A DNA stretch of 64,000 nt from an uncultured Bacteroidales bacterium (lineage in GTDB: Bacteria > Bacteroidota > Bacteroidia > Bacteroidales > FEN-979). Below are positions 1-8,006 of this stretch, piece by piece. Position numbers and translations under genes: made by a program. Each line of letters opens with the position of its first letter. Position 1 is the first letter of the stretch. The stretch covers positions 1 to 64,000 of the forward strand of contig CAJAUM010000070.1 of NCBI GenBank assembly GCA_903945175.1, written 5' to 3'. The notes under the pieces are model-generated. The model made no database searches. It had not been told where the DNA came from and saw only the letters and a program-made list of their open reading frames with translations.

Positions 1-46
1 CAAGCCAATCACCGGGATAAAACAGAAACGCAGGATCTTTAGTCAT
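1..46 (-). CDS. Phage/ICE-type protein, N-terminal fragment cut by window edge
   Basis: Only the first 15 residues are inside the window (MTKDPAFLFYPGDWL). The DPAFLFYPGDWL opening resembles the start of phage and conjugative-element replication-associated proteins of the DUF1376-like kind, which commonly lie close to recT. It is on the same strand as the integrase-to-recT genes to its right, so it probably belongs to the same element. The identity rests on a very short stretch and is tentative. Confidence 0.4.
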   Translation of the reverse strand, partial: MTKDPAFLFYPGDWL

Positions 47-141
47 TTTTCAATAATTTGAATCGAGTTAAAAAATTCTTCAGCACTGGTCAACGATTCG
101 GAACAATCAGAAACATTTTCCGATTATTTTCTGTTGGATTG

Positions 142-408
142 TTACTCCTGTTCTTTTTGGAATTGACGGTACAATTGGCCGGTAGTATAATAATCTGTCG
201 CCTTATGTTTGTGACTTACGGTATTGTACCAGGTTGATTGCTGGAATTGCCGCCATCCAAATGAATCGAGCCATTCGGAAAAGGCCGTGGCTTCTTGTTT
301 GGTGAATTCCTCCATTTCCACAGGGGTTACAACATATTCGCCGGTGAAACCATTGAAATTTTCAAGTTCATGTTTGCCTTTGCTGATTAGATATTCTTTT
401 GCTGACAT
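142..408 (-). CDS. Small hypothetical protein of the integrated element
   Basis: An 88-residue soluble protein with no signal peptide or membrane segment and with many charged and aromatic residues. I do not recognise the family. It follows the remnant gene at 421-646 by 12 bases and shares the strand of recT and the integrase, so it is probably an accessory gene of the integrated element. The ATG start is supported by this tight spacing. Confidence 0.55.
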   Translation of the reverse strand: MSAKEYLISKGKHELENFNGFTGEYVVTPVEMEEFTKQEATAFSEWLDSFGWRQFQQSTWYNTVSHKHKATDYYTTGQLYRQFQKEQE

Positions 409-420
409 GGTTTTTGGATT

Positions 421-646
421 TTATTCCGGGTTAGAAGCCCTGGATATTTCACCAAGCATTAAATTGCTATTATCCCATTCATTAAAGCGTGGAACAAGGA
501 AGTTGCTGATGAAAAATTGGCCAATAGGAATATGACTGTAGAATAATAGAAAAACCCTGTGGCCTGAAAGATTTGCCGCAGCAATGGTTTCTTTTGAGGT
601 GAAAATATTGATGCCGGCTTTCGCTGGAAAGGACTTTGAGTGTCAT
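421..646 (-). pseudogene. Frameshifted remnant gene downstream of recT (possibly MBL-fold hydrolase)
   Basis: The ATG at 646 overlaps the recT stop as TGATG, which is translational coupling. The frame opens MTLKVLSSES and stops at 482 after 54 residues, with odd composition after residue 10. A different minus-strand frame continues sensibly with AGINIFTSKET and ends at 421-423, only 12 bases before the next gene. Reading the two frames together gives MTLKVLSS followed by AGINIFTSKET, which resembles the opening of the metallo-beta-lactamase-fold proteins often found after recT in Bacteroidetes phages. The MBL assignment is inference. The metal-binding core is missing, so a deletion as well as a frameshift is likely. 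Confidence 0.5.
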
Positions 647-1536
647 CAGAAACCGGGTTCTTTAGGTGAAGCTTCATTTTTCCACTCACGTTTGTTTTCC
701 GGTTTGTCAGGGATCGGTATGCAAACTTCTTTCACCTCTTCTGCAACCTGAAAAAGTTCATCATCTGGAATGTCAATGACGCTGCCCTGATTTGCGACTG
801 CATCAATTTCAGCTTTCGCCCTGCCAATACGGCCATCCTCGCCCGGCTCCATGAGCACTGAATCATCGCTGGCTGCTATGAGTAGTTTACATGCCCGGTT
901 GATGACGGTTTTCTTGGCCATTTCGCCAGGAAAGTTGTTATGTGCCGGACTTTTGCCTTTGGTTGGGCCCTGTTCCCAGGATTTTTGAATCTGGGCCATG
1001 GTCATGATTTCGGTGTTGACGCAGCCATCGTCGAAGGCCACCACGGCATAGGCACCTATGATTTTGGCATCATCGAGGTTTTCCATCCGCTGCGCATGAA
1101 CGGTGATCTTCTTCATGCCCGTGGTTGTATCGATAGCATATTCAAACACATCGCCTTTGTAGATCACTCCGGCATAGATGTTCTTCATCGCGCTGTATCT
1201 GCGTGCCAGGGCAATGCTGCCTGCATACTCTCGCTGCATCGTCAGTTTATCACCATACACGATGAAGCTGCACTGGCGCTTGGAGGGATTCAGTCCCTGC
1301 ACGACCATATTAAACAGGGAGTTTGCGATTGAATCGGTTGTGCAAGCCTTTAAGACCGGCAGGTTGGACCTGTCTTTCAGATCCTGCAGGATGAGCCAGG
1401 CTGAACGGAGTGCATTTTCGGCGCTGTAGTCGGGCGGAAGCGCAATGCCACCTATTTCTTTGAGGCTGTTGACTTTGGTCAGCACCTTTTCGACCATGGG
1501 GAGTTCGAACTTTTTTACTGTTGTTTCTGTTGTCAT
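646..1536 (-). CDS. recT: RecT-family single-strand annealing recombinase
   Basis: A 296-residue protein, near the usual RecT length. It binds single-stranded DNA and anneals homologous strands during phage-type recombination. The RecT core spans about residues 20-220: an N-terminal part with repeated small helices (SAENALRSAWLIL), the segment NMVVQGLNPSKRQCSFIVYG, the REYAGSIALARR stretch and the conserved late block MAKKTVINRACKLL. The C-terminal 70 residues are acidic and proline-rich, as is usual. It lies between an excisionase-like gene and a coupled remnant gene. A partner exonuclease is not visible in the window. Confidence 0.9.
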   Translation of the reverse strand: MTTETTVKKFELPMVEKVLTKVNSLKEIGGIALPPDYSAENALRSAWLILQDLKDRSNLPVLKACTTDSIANSLFNMVVQGLNPSKRQCSFIVYGDKLTMQREYAGSIALARRYSAMKNIYAGVIYKGDVFEYAIDTTTGMKKITVHAQRMENLDDAKIIGAYAVVAFDDGCVNTEIMTMAQIQKSWEQGPTKGKSPAHNNFPGEMAKKTVINRACKLLIAASDDSVLMEPGEDGRIGRAKAEIDAVANQGSVIDIPDDELFQVAEEVKEVCIPIPDKPENKREWKNEASPKEPGF

Positions 1537-1540
1537 AAGT

Positions 1541-1585
1541 TATTGATTGAATGGTTGAATGATTGATTAAGTGAGTGATTGAGCG
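1541..1585. repeat. Imperfect short tandem repeat, GATTGA-like
   Basis: The stretch upstream of recT is built from degenerate 7-8 base units around ATTGATTGA and GAATGATTG. It lies in the 120-base gap between recT and the excisionase-like gene. No gene is apparent in that gap. It may be leader sequence or simply a microsatellite. Confidence 0.45.
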
Positions 1586-1658
1586 AATCTATCAAACAGA
1601 TGGGCCTGATGTTACGCGTTGCCATTTGAGAACGGCATGGGATAAGGGCCCTCACAGG

Positions 1659-1982
1659 TCATCGCCGGGATGTTTTCCGTGATGTTTCAGCATATAATTC
1701 TGCATAGGTCTTCTTTCGGCCAGAATTTAGCCAAGCATCGATCTCGCTTTTGAGGAAAAATAATTTCTTTGATTTTTTATTTACCGGTATGGCTGATTTT
1801 GCAACCCATGAATAAACGGTAAATTTTACAGGGTGATCAGGCAGGTAGTCGCAAAGTTCATCAATATTCATCCACCTGTCTGGCTGTGGTTGAGGTGGTT
1901 GTGGTACCTGTACTTTAAGGTTAACAAGCAATGTTTCGATATTGCTTAACCTGGCATTAATTGATTCAAAGGGATTGTCCAT
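1659..1982 (-). CDS. Excisionase-like helix-turn-helix protein
   Basis: A 107-residue protein. The N-terminal third is a short coiled segment (SINARLSNIETLLVNL) followed by a proline-glutamine linker. Residues about 37-92 form a MerR/excisionase-type winged HTH, WMNIDELCDYLPD through VYSWVAKSAIP to FFLKSEIDAWLNSGRK. Such proteins bind the att region and direct excision, or regulate element genes. Its place between integrase and recT fits this job. A 30-base palindrome lies about 70 bases upstream. Confidence 0.7.
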   Translation of the reverse strand: MDNPFESINARLSNIETLLVNLKVQVPQPPQPQPDRWMNIDELCDYLPDHPVKFTVYSWVAKSAIPVNKKSKKLFFLKSEIDAWLNSGRKKTYAELYAETSRKTSRR

Positions 1983-2050
1983 ATGGCTACATGTTAAAAT
2001 TCATGTAGCAAATGTACAGCGGTTTATCTGTTTAAGGTACTGATATTCAG

Positions 2051-2080
2051 TTGTTTAAAGTTGTCGACAACAATAAACAA
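2051..2080. promoter_or_regulatory. 30-base imperfect palindrome, candidate operator
   Basis: The left half 2051-2065 and right half 2066-2080 are reverse complements at 13 of 15 positions. The centre GTTGTCGACAAC (2060-2071) is perfect. It lies in the gap upstream of the excisionase-like gene. It is followed at 2079-2101 by a short direct repeat of CAACTTTGG. The symmetry suggests a dimeric regulator site or an excisionase/integrase binding site. Confidence 0.5.
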
Positions 2081-2104
2081 CTTTGGCAACTTTGGCAACT
2101 TGTA

Positions 2105-2788
2105 TTATATTGAATTATAGATATTTACAATTATACCTCTATAGTACTGCAATTCATTATTATAAAGTTTCAAGTGGCGCATTGGCCTATTTATAGACTC
2201 ATCACTGTTTATATCCCAGCCAAAAAACTGCCTCAAACTATTATACAAGGCTTTGCGCTTCCTGTCAATAATGCAAATGTGCCCTTCGGCCTCTATTGCT
2301 TTCAGTAATATTCCCAGTTCCTTACCGCCAATTCCCGGAAATTCCTTTTTCAATTTATCGGCAAATGGCTTCCTTTTGGATTTTTTAAGGATAAAAAGGT
2401 GATCAGTGAAAGGTTTGCCCGTTTTTGGTTCCCGTTGATCAGGCGTTTGTTGCATCTGTTGCGTCTGTTGCGAGGCCTCATTTAAATTATGTGTTTTACC
2501 TGGTTTTAGCTGGTCCAAACCCTGCTGCTGCATCCAGGTCTTAATGGTTCCTTTTACGTCTATTAATTTGTAGTAATTGTTGGAATAATTTTGGATTCCG
2601 AACTGACCGACTGGATTTAATTTTTGGGCTTTAAAAAATTCCTCCATTTCAATTCCGATTTGTTGTTCAAGGTATTCCAACATCCGGTTAACTTTCCTGA
2701 TCGTGAACCTGTGGCGATATTCATCAAGAAATGATGGCAGACTGTAAATCGCATTGATGCAAAATAAATCATCCTCTATTTGCTTCAT
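2105..2788 (-). CDS. Hypothetical protein coupled to integrase
   Basis: A 227-residue soluble protein I do not recognise. Residues 105-125 are rich in glutamine and threonine and look like a linker between an N-terminal helical half and a basic C-terminal half (KKSKRKPFADKLKKEFPG). The C-terminal half may be a winged-helix DNA-binding fold. The start overlaps the integrase stop as ATGA, so the two genes are translationally coupled. An accessory role in integration, excision or regulation is likely from position only. Confidence 0.6.
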   Translation of the reverse strand: MKQIEDDLFCINAIYSLPSFLDEYRHRFTIRKVNRMLEYLEQQIGIEMEEFFKAQKLNPVGQFGIQNYSNNYYKLIDVKGTIKTWMQQQGLDQLKPGKTHNLNEASQQTQQMQQTPDQREPKTGKPFTDHLFILKKSKRKPFADKLKKEFPGIGGKELGILLKAIEAEGHICIIDRKRKALYNSLRQFFGWDINSDESINRPMRHLKLYNNELQYYRGIIVNIYNSI

Positions 2789-3915
2789 AGATCAAGTTTT
2801 ATCCGGTTAGCCGCTTCGCGTTTCGACTTATCAATTACTTTGGCATAAATTTGTGTGGTGCTCAGATTGCGATGTCCTAACATTTTTGATATGGTATAAA
2901 TGTCGGTTCCATTGGTCAGCTGCAGGGTAGCGAATGTGTGCCGGAAACAATGGAAGGATATGTTTTTAGTTATACCGGCGGCCTTGGTCCATTGAGATAC
3001 CCGATAGTTATTTTTTGAACTGTTTTGCAGATTTTCAAATGGTTTGTTCTGTGGTTCTGTACGTTTGCCAAGAAAGGTTGCCGCCTGCTCCGATATTGGC
3101 AATGATTCAACGCCGCCGGTTTTTTGCTGGGTAAAATTAATCGAATAGTTTCCATTGGCACACTCGACTTCCTGAAAGGTGAGTTTTTTGATGTCGCAAC
3201 AGCGCAAGCCAGTAAGAGCAGAAAACAAAGCAGCCCGCTTTAACACCGGGTCATTACAAGGTGTACCCGCCAACTGGTTTAGCTCATCCATGGTAAGATA
3301 GTTGCGTCTTGTTTCGTTTTTTGAGATGGTGGCAAGTTTGGGATTTAAGAAGGTAGGCAGATAGCCGTCATTATATGCTCGTTTCAATACAAATTTAAAC
3401 TTATCGAAATATTCCCAAGCAGTATTTTTACTTAACGGCTTCTTGGTTCTCTTGACTATGGCTGATAAAAGATATTGCCGGAAATCATTGCAGAATTTTT
3501 CGGTAATGTCGGAAAATTTCATGTCCTGACCGGCGAAGTTTTGAAGGTGCATTGAAAATGAGACCCATATGTTATGGTCGGCCTTACGTCTGCTTACTTC
3601 CTTGTTGAAGTAATCAGTAAACGATAATTCTCCGATTTCTTTTTGTTTTAGTTGGTCGCGTTCAACATTGGTGTAAATTTCCGGCTTATTAAGATCATTG
3701 TATCGTTGAAAACGTTTCATTTCGGCCATTTTCAACGTTTCAATATTTTCATTACGCTCAAGCGGCGTATGAGGTTTATCGTAAAGATATAGTTTTAAAA
3801 ATTCCCGACGTGTTGGTTTGCCTGTTTTAGGGTTTGGGATAGCAGGATAAAAATCGAGGTATAAGGTATGACGATCTTTGCTTATCTTTGTCCGGAGCAA
3901 TTTAACTTTTATCAC
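2785..3915 (-). CDS. Tyrosine site-specific integrase of the mobile element
   Basis: A 376-residue phage-integrase family recombinase of the Bacteroidetes ICE/phage type. The N-terminal region (about 1-100) is the arm-binding part, residues about 100-200 the SAM-like core-binding domain, and about 205-370 the catalytic domain. Catalytic signatures are visible: ALTGLRCCDIKKL (first Arg), HCFRHTFATL (His-x-x-Arg), LGHRNLSTTQIYAKV (late His and the Tyr nucleophile). It is the outermost gene of the element, as expected beside an att site. The reading frame is intact. Confidence 0.93.
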   Translation of the reverse strand: MIKVKLLRTKISKDRHTLYLDFYPAIPNPKTGKPTRREFLKLYLYDKPHTPLERNENIETLKMAEMKRFQRYNDLNKPEIYTNVERDQLKQKEIGELSFTDYFNKEVSRRKADHNIWVSFSMHLQNFAGQDMKFSDITEKFCNDFRQYLLSAIVKRTKKPLSKNTAWEYFDKFKFVLKRAYNDGYLPTFLNPKLATISKNETRRNYLTMDELNQLAGTPCNDPVLKRAALFSALTGLRCCDIKKLTFQEVECANGNYSINFTQQKTGGVESLPISEQAATFLGKRTEPQNKPFENLQNSSKNNYRVSQWTKAAGITKNISFHCFRHTFATLQLTNGTDIYTISKMLGHRNLSTTQIYAKVIDKSKREAANRIKLDL

Positions 3916-3936
3916 TGATTATATCGTTTTGACGTA

Positions 3937-3955
3937 CAAATGTAATACAAAAGTA
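3937..3955 (-). promoter_or_regulatory. Candidate integrase promoter, two TAnnTTTG boxes
   Basis: On the minus strand, TACATTTG (3937-3944) and TACTTTTG (3948-3955) both fit the Bacteroidetes -7 consensus TAnnTTTG. The nearer one is 22 bases upstream of the integrase ATG. No clear TTTG at -33 was found. The site abuts the GTCATAATAA repeats. Confidence 0.4.
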
Positions 3956-4004
3956 GTCATAATAACACTTAATAACGTCATAATAAAAAAATATTTATTA
4001 TGAC
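3956..4004. repeat. Three GTCATAATAA iterons near element end
   Basis: GTCATAATAA occurs at 3956-3965 and 3977-3986 in direct orientation, exactly 21 bases apart (two helical turns), and inverted as TTATTATGAC at 3995-4004. This fits integrase arm-type sites or autoregulatory operators next to the attachment site. The crossover sequence cannot be defined without the other element end. Confidence 0.55.
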
Positions 4005-4085
4005 ATTAAACGAAAATGTATCTTAAAACTATTGATAACAGTATGAATTGTACAAAATGATAGTAATTTGCTAATTATTATCGAC

Positions 4086-4105
4086 AATCGTAAATCGTAA
4101 ATCGT
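4086..4105. repeat. Heptanucleotide repeat AATCGTA
   Basis: About 2.8 copies of the 7-base unit AATCGTA lie just before the ATG at 4111. A similar ATTTACGATTTA stretch recurs near 62687. The copies lie in the intergenic strip between the integrated element and chromosomal genes. Confidence 0.5.
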
Positions 4106-4110
4106 TTATA

Positions 4111-6120
4111 ATGCGCTTATTTATAATTTTAACTCTTTTTCTGTTCACCGGAGTCGCAGGGTTTGCCCAGGAGATACTGACGGGGTTACAAGTAAATCCC
4201 ATGGTGAAAGCCAAAGCAATGGAGTTGACCCGGATTAGATCCGGCATGGTTGACAATCAAATGCAGGGGAATGACTACTTAAATGCCGTTTCAGATACAA
4301 TCCCCATTCCCATGCCGTTTTTTGATGATTTTTCTGCGAATGGGGTCTTTCCATCCTCCCTGCGCTGGATTGATCATTTTGCATTTGAAAACGATGACCT
4401 TCCTGTATTTCCGATCAATATTGGCGCCATGACGCTTGATGCGATCAACGACTCCGGGAACATGTATCCTGAAGCCGTGCCTGGTCCATCGGCCTTCATT
4501 GCCGATCATCTCACCTCACGTTATATCAGGCTTGATTCCACCTTTGCCCCTATTCCCAGAACACTAACTCCTGCCGATTCCGTCTATCTTAGTTTTTTCT
4601 ATCAACCCCAGGGCCGGGGAAGGCCTCCTCAAAAGGCCGATTCACTGATTTTACAATTCCTGGCCGTTCCTGCGCATGACAGCCTTATCCCCGGGGGATC
4701 TATTCGGGTTCCCGATTCATGGGCAAAAGTCTGGTTTGCCAATGGAATGGCGCTCGATTCCTTTTATTTAAGAACAAATAAATGGTTTGTACAGGTTATG
4801 ATTCCTGTTACCGACCCCCGCTATTTCACGAATAAATTCCGTTTTCGCTTTTTTAACTATGTAAGCCTGGCAAGTGAGGCGGAGCCAAGCTGGCAAAGCA
4901 ATACCGACCAATGGAATATTGACAATGTATATCTCAACTCGGGACGTACACAAAACGATACCCTCTATCCGGAGCTTCGATTCATCTATCGGCCTCCATC
5001 TTTGTTAAAAAGGTATGAATCCATGCCATATCCGCAATACAGCGATGATCCGACCAATGAGATGCGCGACACCCTCGATATCCTGATGAGTAACCGGGAT
5101 GTCATCGACCACATGTCCTCCTACAATTATTTTGTGACCGAACCCGATGGCAGTTTTTCGAAATCCTACAGTGGGGGGAATTACGACATTCAACCCTATT
5201 CGGTAACTCCTTACGTAACCTGGCAGAAATTTGCTCATCCCGAAGTGCCTTTTTTAATTCCGATAAATCAGACCGACAGCGCCACCTTTCTGGTGAAGCA
5301 TGTGGTGAGGGATATAACCCCTGGATCTGTGATTGGCGACACGATGGTATCCTATCAGAAGTTGTATAATTATTTCGCCTATGATGATGGAACACCTGAG
5401 GCCAGTTACGGACTAACACCTGCCGGGTCGCAACTAGCCTATCGGTTCAGACTAAATAAATCGCCCGATACACTTCGCGCTGTCAGGATGTATTTTAATA
5501 AGACGCTTGGCTATGTAAGTCAGCAGTTTTTCTATTTATGTATCTGGAATGACAATTCCGGAAAACCCGGCGACACCATTTATTCAGACCTGGTATTTCC
5601 AAGGTATGCTGATAGTCTGAACAAGTTTGTTACCTATCACATTTATCCGCCACTTCGAATCACCGGGACCTTTTACGTGGGCTGGGTTCAAACCACCGGA
5701 GATAATTTATCCATCGGTTTCGATCGTTACAACAATAGCCAGAACGAAATTTTCTATAACTCAACCGGTGTGTGGAATAATTCGGCCTTTACCGGATCGT
5801 TGATGATCAGGCCTGTTGTTGGAAAGCCCATTCCACTTGGGATTGGAGATATCGCGCCCAGGGAATTGAAAATTACGCTCTTTCCAAATCCTTGTCCGCA
5901 AAGCGTTATCCATCTGCGTATACCGGATAACCTTCAAAATACCTTTGTTTCAGAATCAGCTACCCTCACTGTTTCAGATATTGTTGGCCGTGTCAGGATG
6001 ACAACCACCTTCAGGAATGAAATAGATGTTGCCGCCTTGCGCAGTGGAATCTATTTCCTTGAACTTAAAGACCGGTCGGGAATCCGCCTTGGCACAGCAA
6101 AATTTATTATTTCACGGTAA
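4111..6120 (+). CDS. T9SS-secreted surface protein, function unknown
   Basis: A 669-residue exported protein. Residues 1-20 form a signal peptide ending GFAQ. The body is beta-rich and contains a jelly-roll-like region with YFAYDDGTPEASYGL around residue 420, a motif seen in other Bacteroidetes secreted proteins. The last 80 residues are a type A T9SS sorting domain: ITLFPNPCPQ, SDIVGR, LRSGIYFLELKDRSG, then a final beta strand. It is therefore probably secreted through the outer membrane and anchored at the surface. No catalytic motif was seen. It is the first chromosomal gene after the integrated element. Confidence 0.85.
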   Translation: MRLFIILTLFLFTGVAGFAQEILTGLQVNPMVKAKAMELTRIRSGMVDNQMQGNDYLNAVSDTIPIPMPFFDDFSANGVFPSSLRWIDHFAFENDDLPVFPINIGAMTLDAINDSGNMYPEAVPGPSAFIADHLTSRYIRLDSTFAPIPRTLTPADSVYLSFFYQPQGRGRPPQKADSLILQFLAVPAHDSLIPGGSIRVPDSWAKVWFANGMALDSFYLRTNKWFVQVMIPVTDPRYFTNKFRFRFFNYVSLASEAEPSWQSNTDQWNIDNVYLNSGRTQNDTLYPELRFIYRPPSLLKRYESMPYPQYSDDPTNEMRDTLDILMSNRDVIDHMSSYNYFVTEPDGSFSKSYSGGNYDIQPYSVTPYVTWQKFAHPEVPFLIPINQTDSATFLVKHVVRDITPGSVIGDTMVSYQKLYNYFAYDDGTPEASYGLTPAGSQLAYRFRLNKSPDTLRAVRMYFNKTLGYVSQQFFYLCIWNDNSGKPGDTIYSDLVFPRYADSLNKFVTYHIYPPLRITGTFYVGWVQTTGDNLSIGFDRYNNSQNEIFYNSTGVWNNSAFTGSLMIRPVVGKPIPLGIGDIAPRELKITLFPNPCPQSVIHLRIPDNLQNTFVSESATLTVSDIVGRVRMTTTFRNEIDVAALRSGIYFLELKDRSGIRLGTAKFIISR

Positions 6121-6144
6121 GTATCCATATACCTGTGCACTATT

Positions 6145-7275
6145 TTGGCAGCACATTTAAACCCTGATAATACGAATACACCAAAGGAACAAAACGGCCA
6201 TTGTGGCGAGGTGCCTGGGCTCATCGAAAAAGATGAAATCCGGGAGGAATCAAATGATTTATTTGAACATTTCAGGTTTGTCGTCGACCGGAAACAGAGC
6301 CCGTTGCGGATTGACAAGTACCTCATGGCTAAGATTGAACATGCATCCAGAAACAGGATACAGAATTCGGCCCGTGCAGGGAATATACTGGTGAATGGGG
6401 TGGTGATCAAATCCAACTACAAAATAAAGCCACGAGATGTTATTTCCATCGTGCTTGCTTATCCGCCCCGCGATACGGAAGTTTATCCGGAAAACATCCC
6501 TATAAATGTTGTATATGAAGATGATGACATCATCGTTGTAAACAAGGCGCCGGGGATGGTTGTACATCCCGGGCACGGTAACTTTAGCGGGACACTTCAA
6601 AATGCGCTGTTGTTTCATTTACAGGAAAACAAACCTGGGGATCCGGATTCAAAACCATTCCTGGTTCACCGGATCGATAAAGATACAAGCGGGATCATGC
6701 TGATTGCTAAAAATGAAATGGCACAGACCAAGATAGCAAAACAGTTTTTCGACCACACCATCGATCGTGCCTATGTTGCCCTTGTTTGGGGAAATATCGA
6801 CCATGATGAAGGCACCGTTGATGCACCTATTGGGCGTGATATCCGGAACCGCCTTGTTCAGGCCGTAATCGATGATCCGGAAAAGGGCCGTCATGCTGTA
6901 ACACATTACCATGTACTCGAGCGGTTTGGTTATGTAACCCTCGTGGAATGCAGACTTGAAACAGGCCGGACACATCAGATCCGTGTTCATTTCAAGCACA
7001 TCGGACATCCCTTGTTCAATGATGAAAGCTATGGCGGCGCTGAAATCCTGAAAGGCACAACCTTTACCAAATACAAACAATTTGTACAAAACTGTTTTAA
7101 AATATTGCCCCGGCAGGCATTGCATGCCAAGTCACTTGGTTTTATTCACCCATCAACCAGGCAGTTCATTCATTTCGATTCTGACCATCCTGATGACCTG
7201 CAATCGGTAATTGAAAAATGGCGGCAATATTGCAGTTATAAAAATCTGGATGAATCATCAATACCGGAATTATGA
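6145..7275 (+). CDS. RluA/RluD-family 23S rRNA pseudouridine synthase
   Basis: It isomerises uridine to pseudouridine in rRNA. An S4 RNA-binding domain covers about residues 53-110. The catalytic domain follows, with the signature HRIDKDTSG whose Asp178 is the expected nucleophile, and the later GRTHQIRVHF motif. The length of 376 is slightly long for RluD because of a 45-residue polar N-terminal extension. The start used is TTG at 6145. No in-frame ATG precedes the S4 domain, so the exact start is uncertain. Its end overlaps the next gene as ATGA, forming a two-gene operon with the acyltransferase. Confidence 0.88.
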   Translation: MAAHLNPDNTNTPKEQNGHCGEVPGLIEKDEIREESNDLFEHFRFVVDRKQSPLRIDKYLMAKIEHASRNRIQNSARAGNILVNGVVIKSNYKIKPRDVISIVLAYPPRDTEVYPENIPINVVYEDDDIIVVNKAPGMVVHPGHGNFSGTLQNALLFHLQENKPGDPDSKPFLVHRIDKDTSGIMLIAKNEMAQTKIAKQFFDHTIDRAYVALVWGNIDHDEGTVDAPIGRDIRNRLVQAVIDDPEKGRHAVTHYHVLERFGYVTLVECRLETGRTHQIRVHFKHIGHPLFNDESYGGAEILKGTTFTKYKQFVQNCFKILPRQALHAKSLGFIHPSTRQFIHFDSDHPDDLQSVIEKWRQYCSYKNLDESSIPEL

Positions 7276-8006
7276 AAACACTGATCCGTTATCTTGCATC
7301 CATCTACTTTTGGTTAGAACTCTATCTGGTATCTGCCGCCATGTTCCCCTTTATGACCCTGGTGTTTTTGCTGACTTTTCCATTTGATAAACGCCTCTAT
7401 ATTTTACATAAGTGCACTTGTATTTGGGCATTTACCGTACTGAATATCAATCCCATGTGGAGGATAAAAGTGACAGGTCGTGAAAAAATAGATCCCAAAC
7501 AGACCTATGTGATGGTATCAAATCACCAGTCGGGGGCAGACATCATTGTACTTTTCCTGCTTTGGGCTCATTTTAAATGGGTTGCCAAGACATCCCTCTT
7601 TTATTACCCATTTATCGGCTGGACCATGTGGCTAAACCGTTACATCGCACTCGACCGCGTTAAGGGAAGCAGCATGCGTAAGATGATTTCTGATGCAGCG
7701 CGAACCATCGAAGCAGGAAACTCCGTGATGATTTTTCCTGAGGGAACACGCTCAAAAGATGGAAAAATCCAGCATTTTAAAACCGGAGCGTTCCACATTG
7801 CCCTCAGCAACAAGACACCCATTCTGCCCATCGCCATCAAAGGCACATCAAAGGCGATCCGCAAGGGTGGATTTATTGTCAATAAGAATTTCGAAATCCA
7901 GGCCAAGGTGCTCGACCCTATTTCCTACGAATCATTTAAGGATCTTGATTCAAAGCAGGTTGCGAATAAAGTGCATGAAATTCTCAGGAGAGAACTTTTA
8001 GCATAG
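7272..8006 (+). CDS. plsC: 1-acyl-sn-glycerol-3-phosphate acyltransferase
   Basis: It acylates lysophosphatidate to phosphatidate in membrane phospholipid synthesis. The HX4D acyltransferase motif is NHQSGAD (His85, Asp90). The phosphate-binding block FPEGTRS lies at residues 155-161, followed by VPI-like PILPIAIKGT. Two hydrophobic N-terminal segments (about 10-37) probably anchor it to the inner membrane. The 244-residue length is normal. It overlaps the upstream pseudouridine synthase by four bases and its stop directly abuts the convergent mqnE stop. Confidence 0.9.
   Translation: MKTLIRYLASIYFWLELYLVSAAMFPFMTLVFLLTFPFDKRLYILHKCTCIWAFTVLNINPMWRIKVTGREKIDPKQTYVMVSNHQSGADIIVLFLLWAHFKWVAKTSLFYYPFIGWTMWLNRYIALDRVKGSSMRKMISDAARTIEAGNSVMIFPEGTRSKDGKIQHFKTGAFHIALSNKTPILPIAIKGTSKAIRKGGFIVNKNFEIQAKVLDPISYESFKDLDSKQVANKVHEILRRELLA

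Noticed and set aside
459-689. Open frame overlapping the recT end (76 residues)
   Set aside because: Its first part lies inside recT in another frame. The coupled ATG at 646 and the second in-frame fragment explain this stretch better as a broken gene.
940-1429. Plus-strand open frames opposite recT
   Set aside because: They are antisense shadows of recT with Cys/His-rich, unlikely composition and no homology.
1600-1662. Tiny open frame (MTCEGPYP...) after the excisionase-like gene
   Set aside because: It is only 16 residues, though it overlaps the upstream stop as ATGA; there is not enough to support a gene.
3916-4110. tRNA gene as integration site
   Set aside because: No cloverleaf or CCA-like end can be read in this gap, and no tRNA was seen elsewhere in the window.
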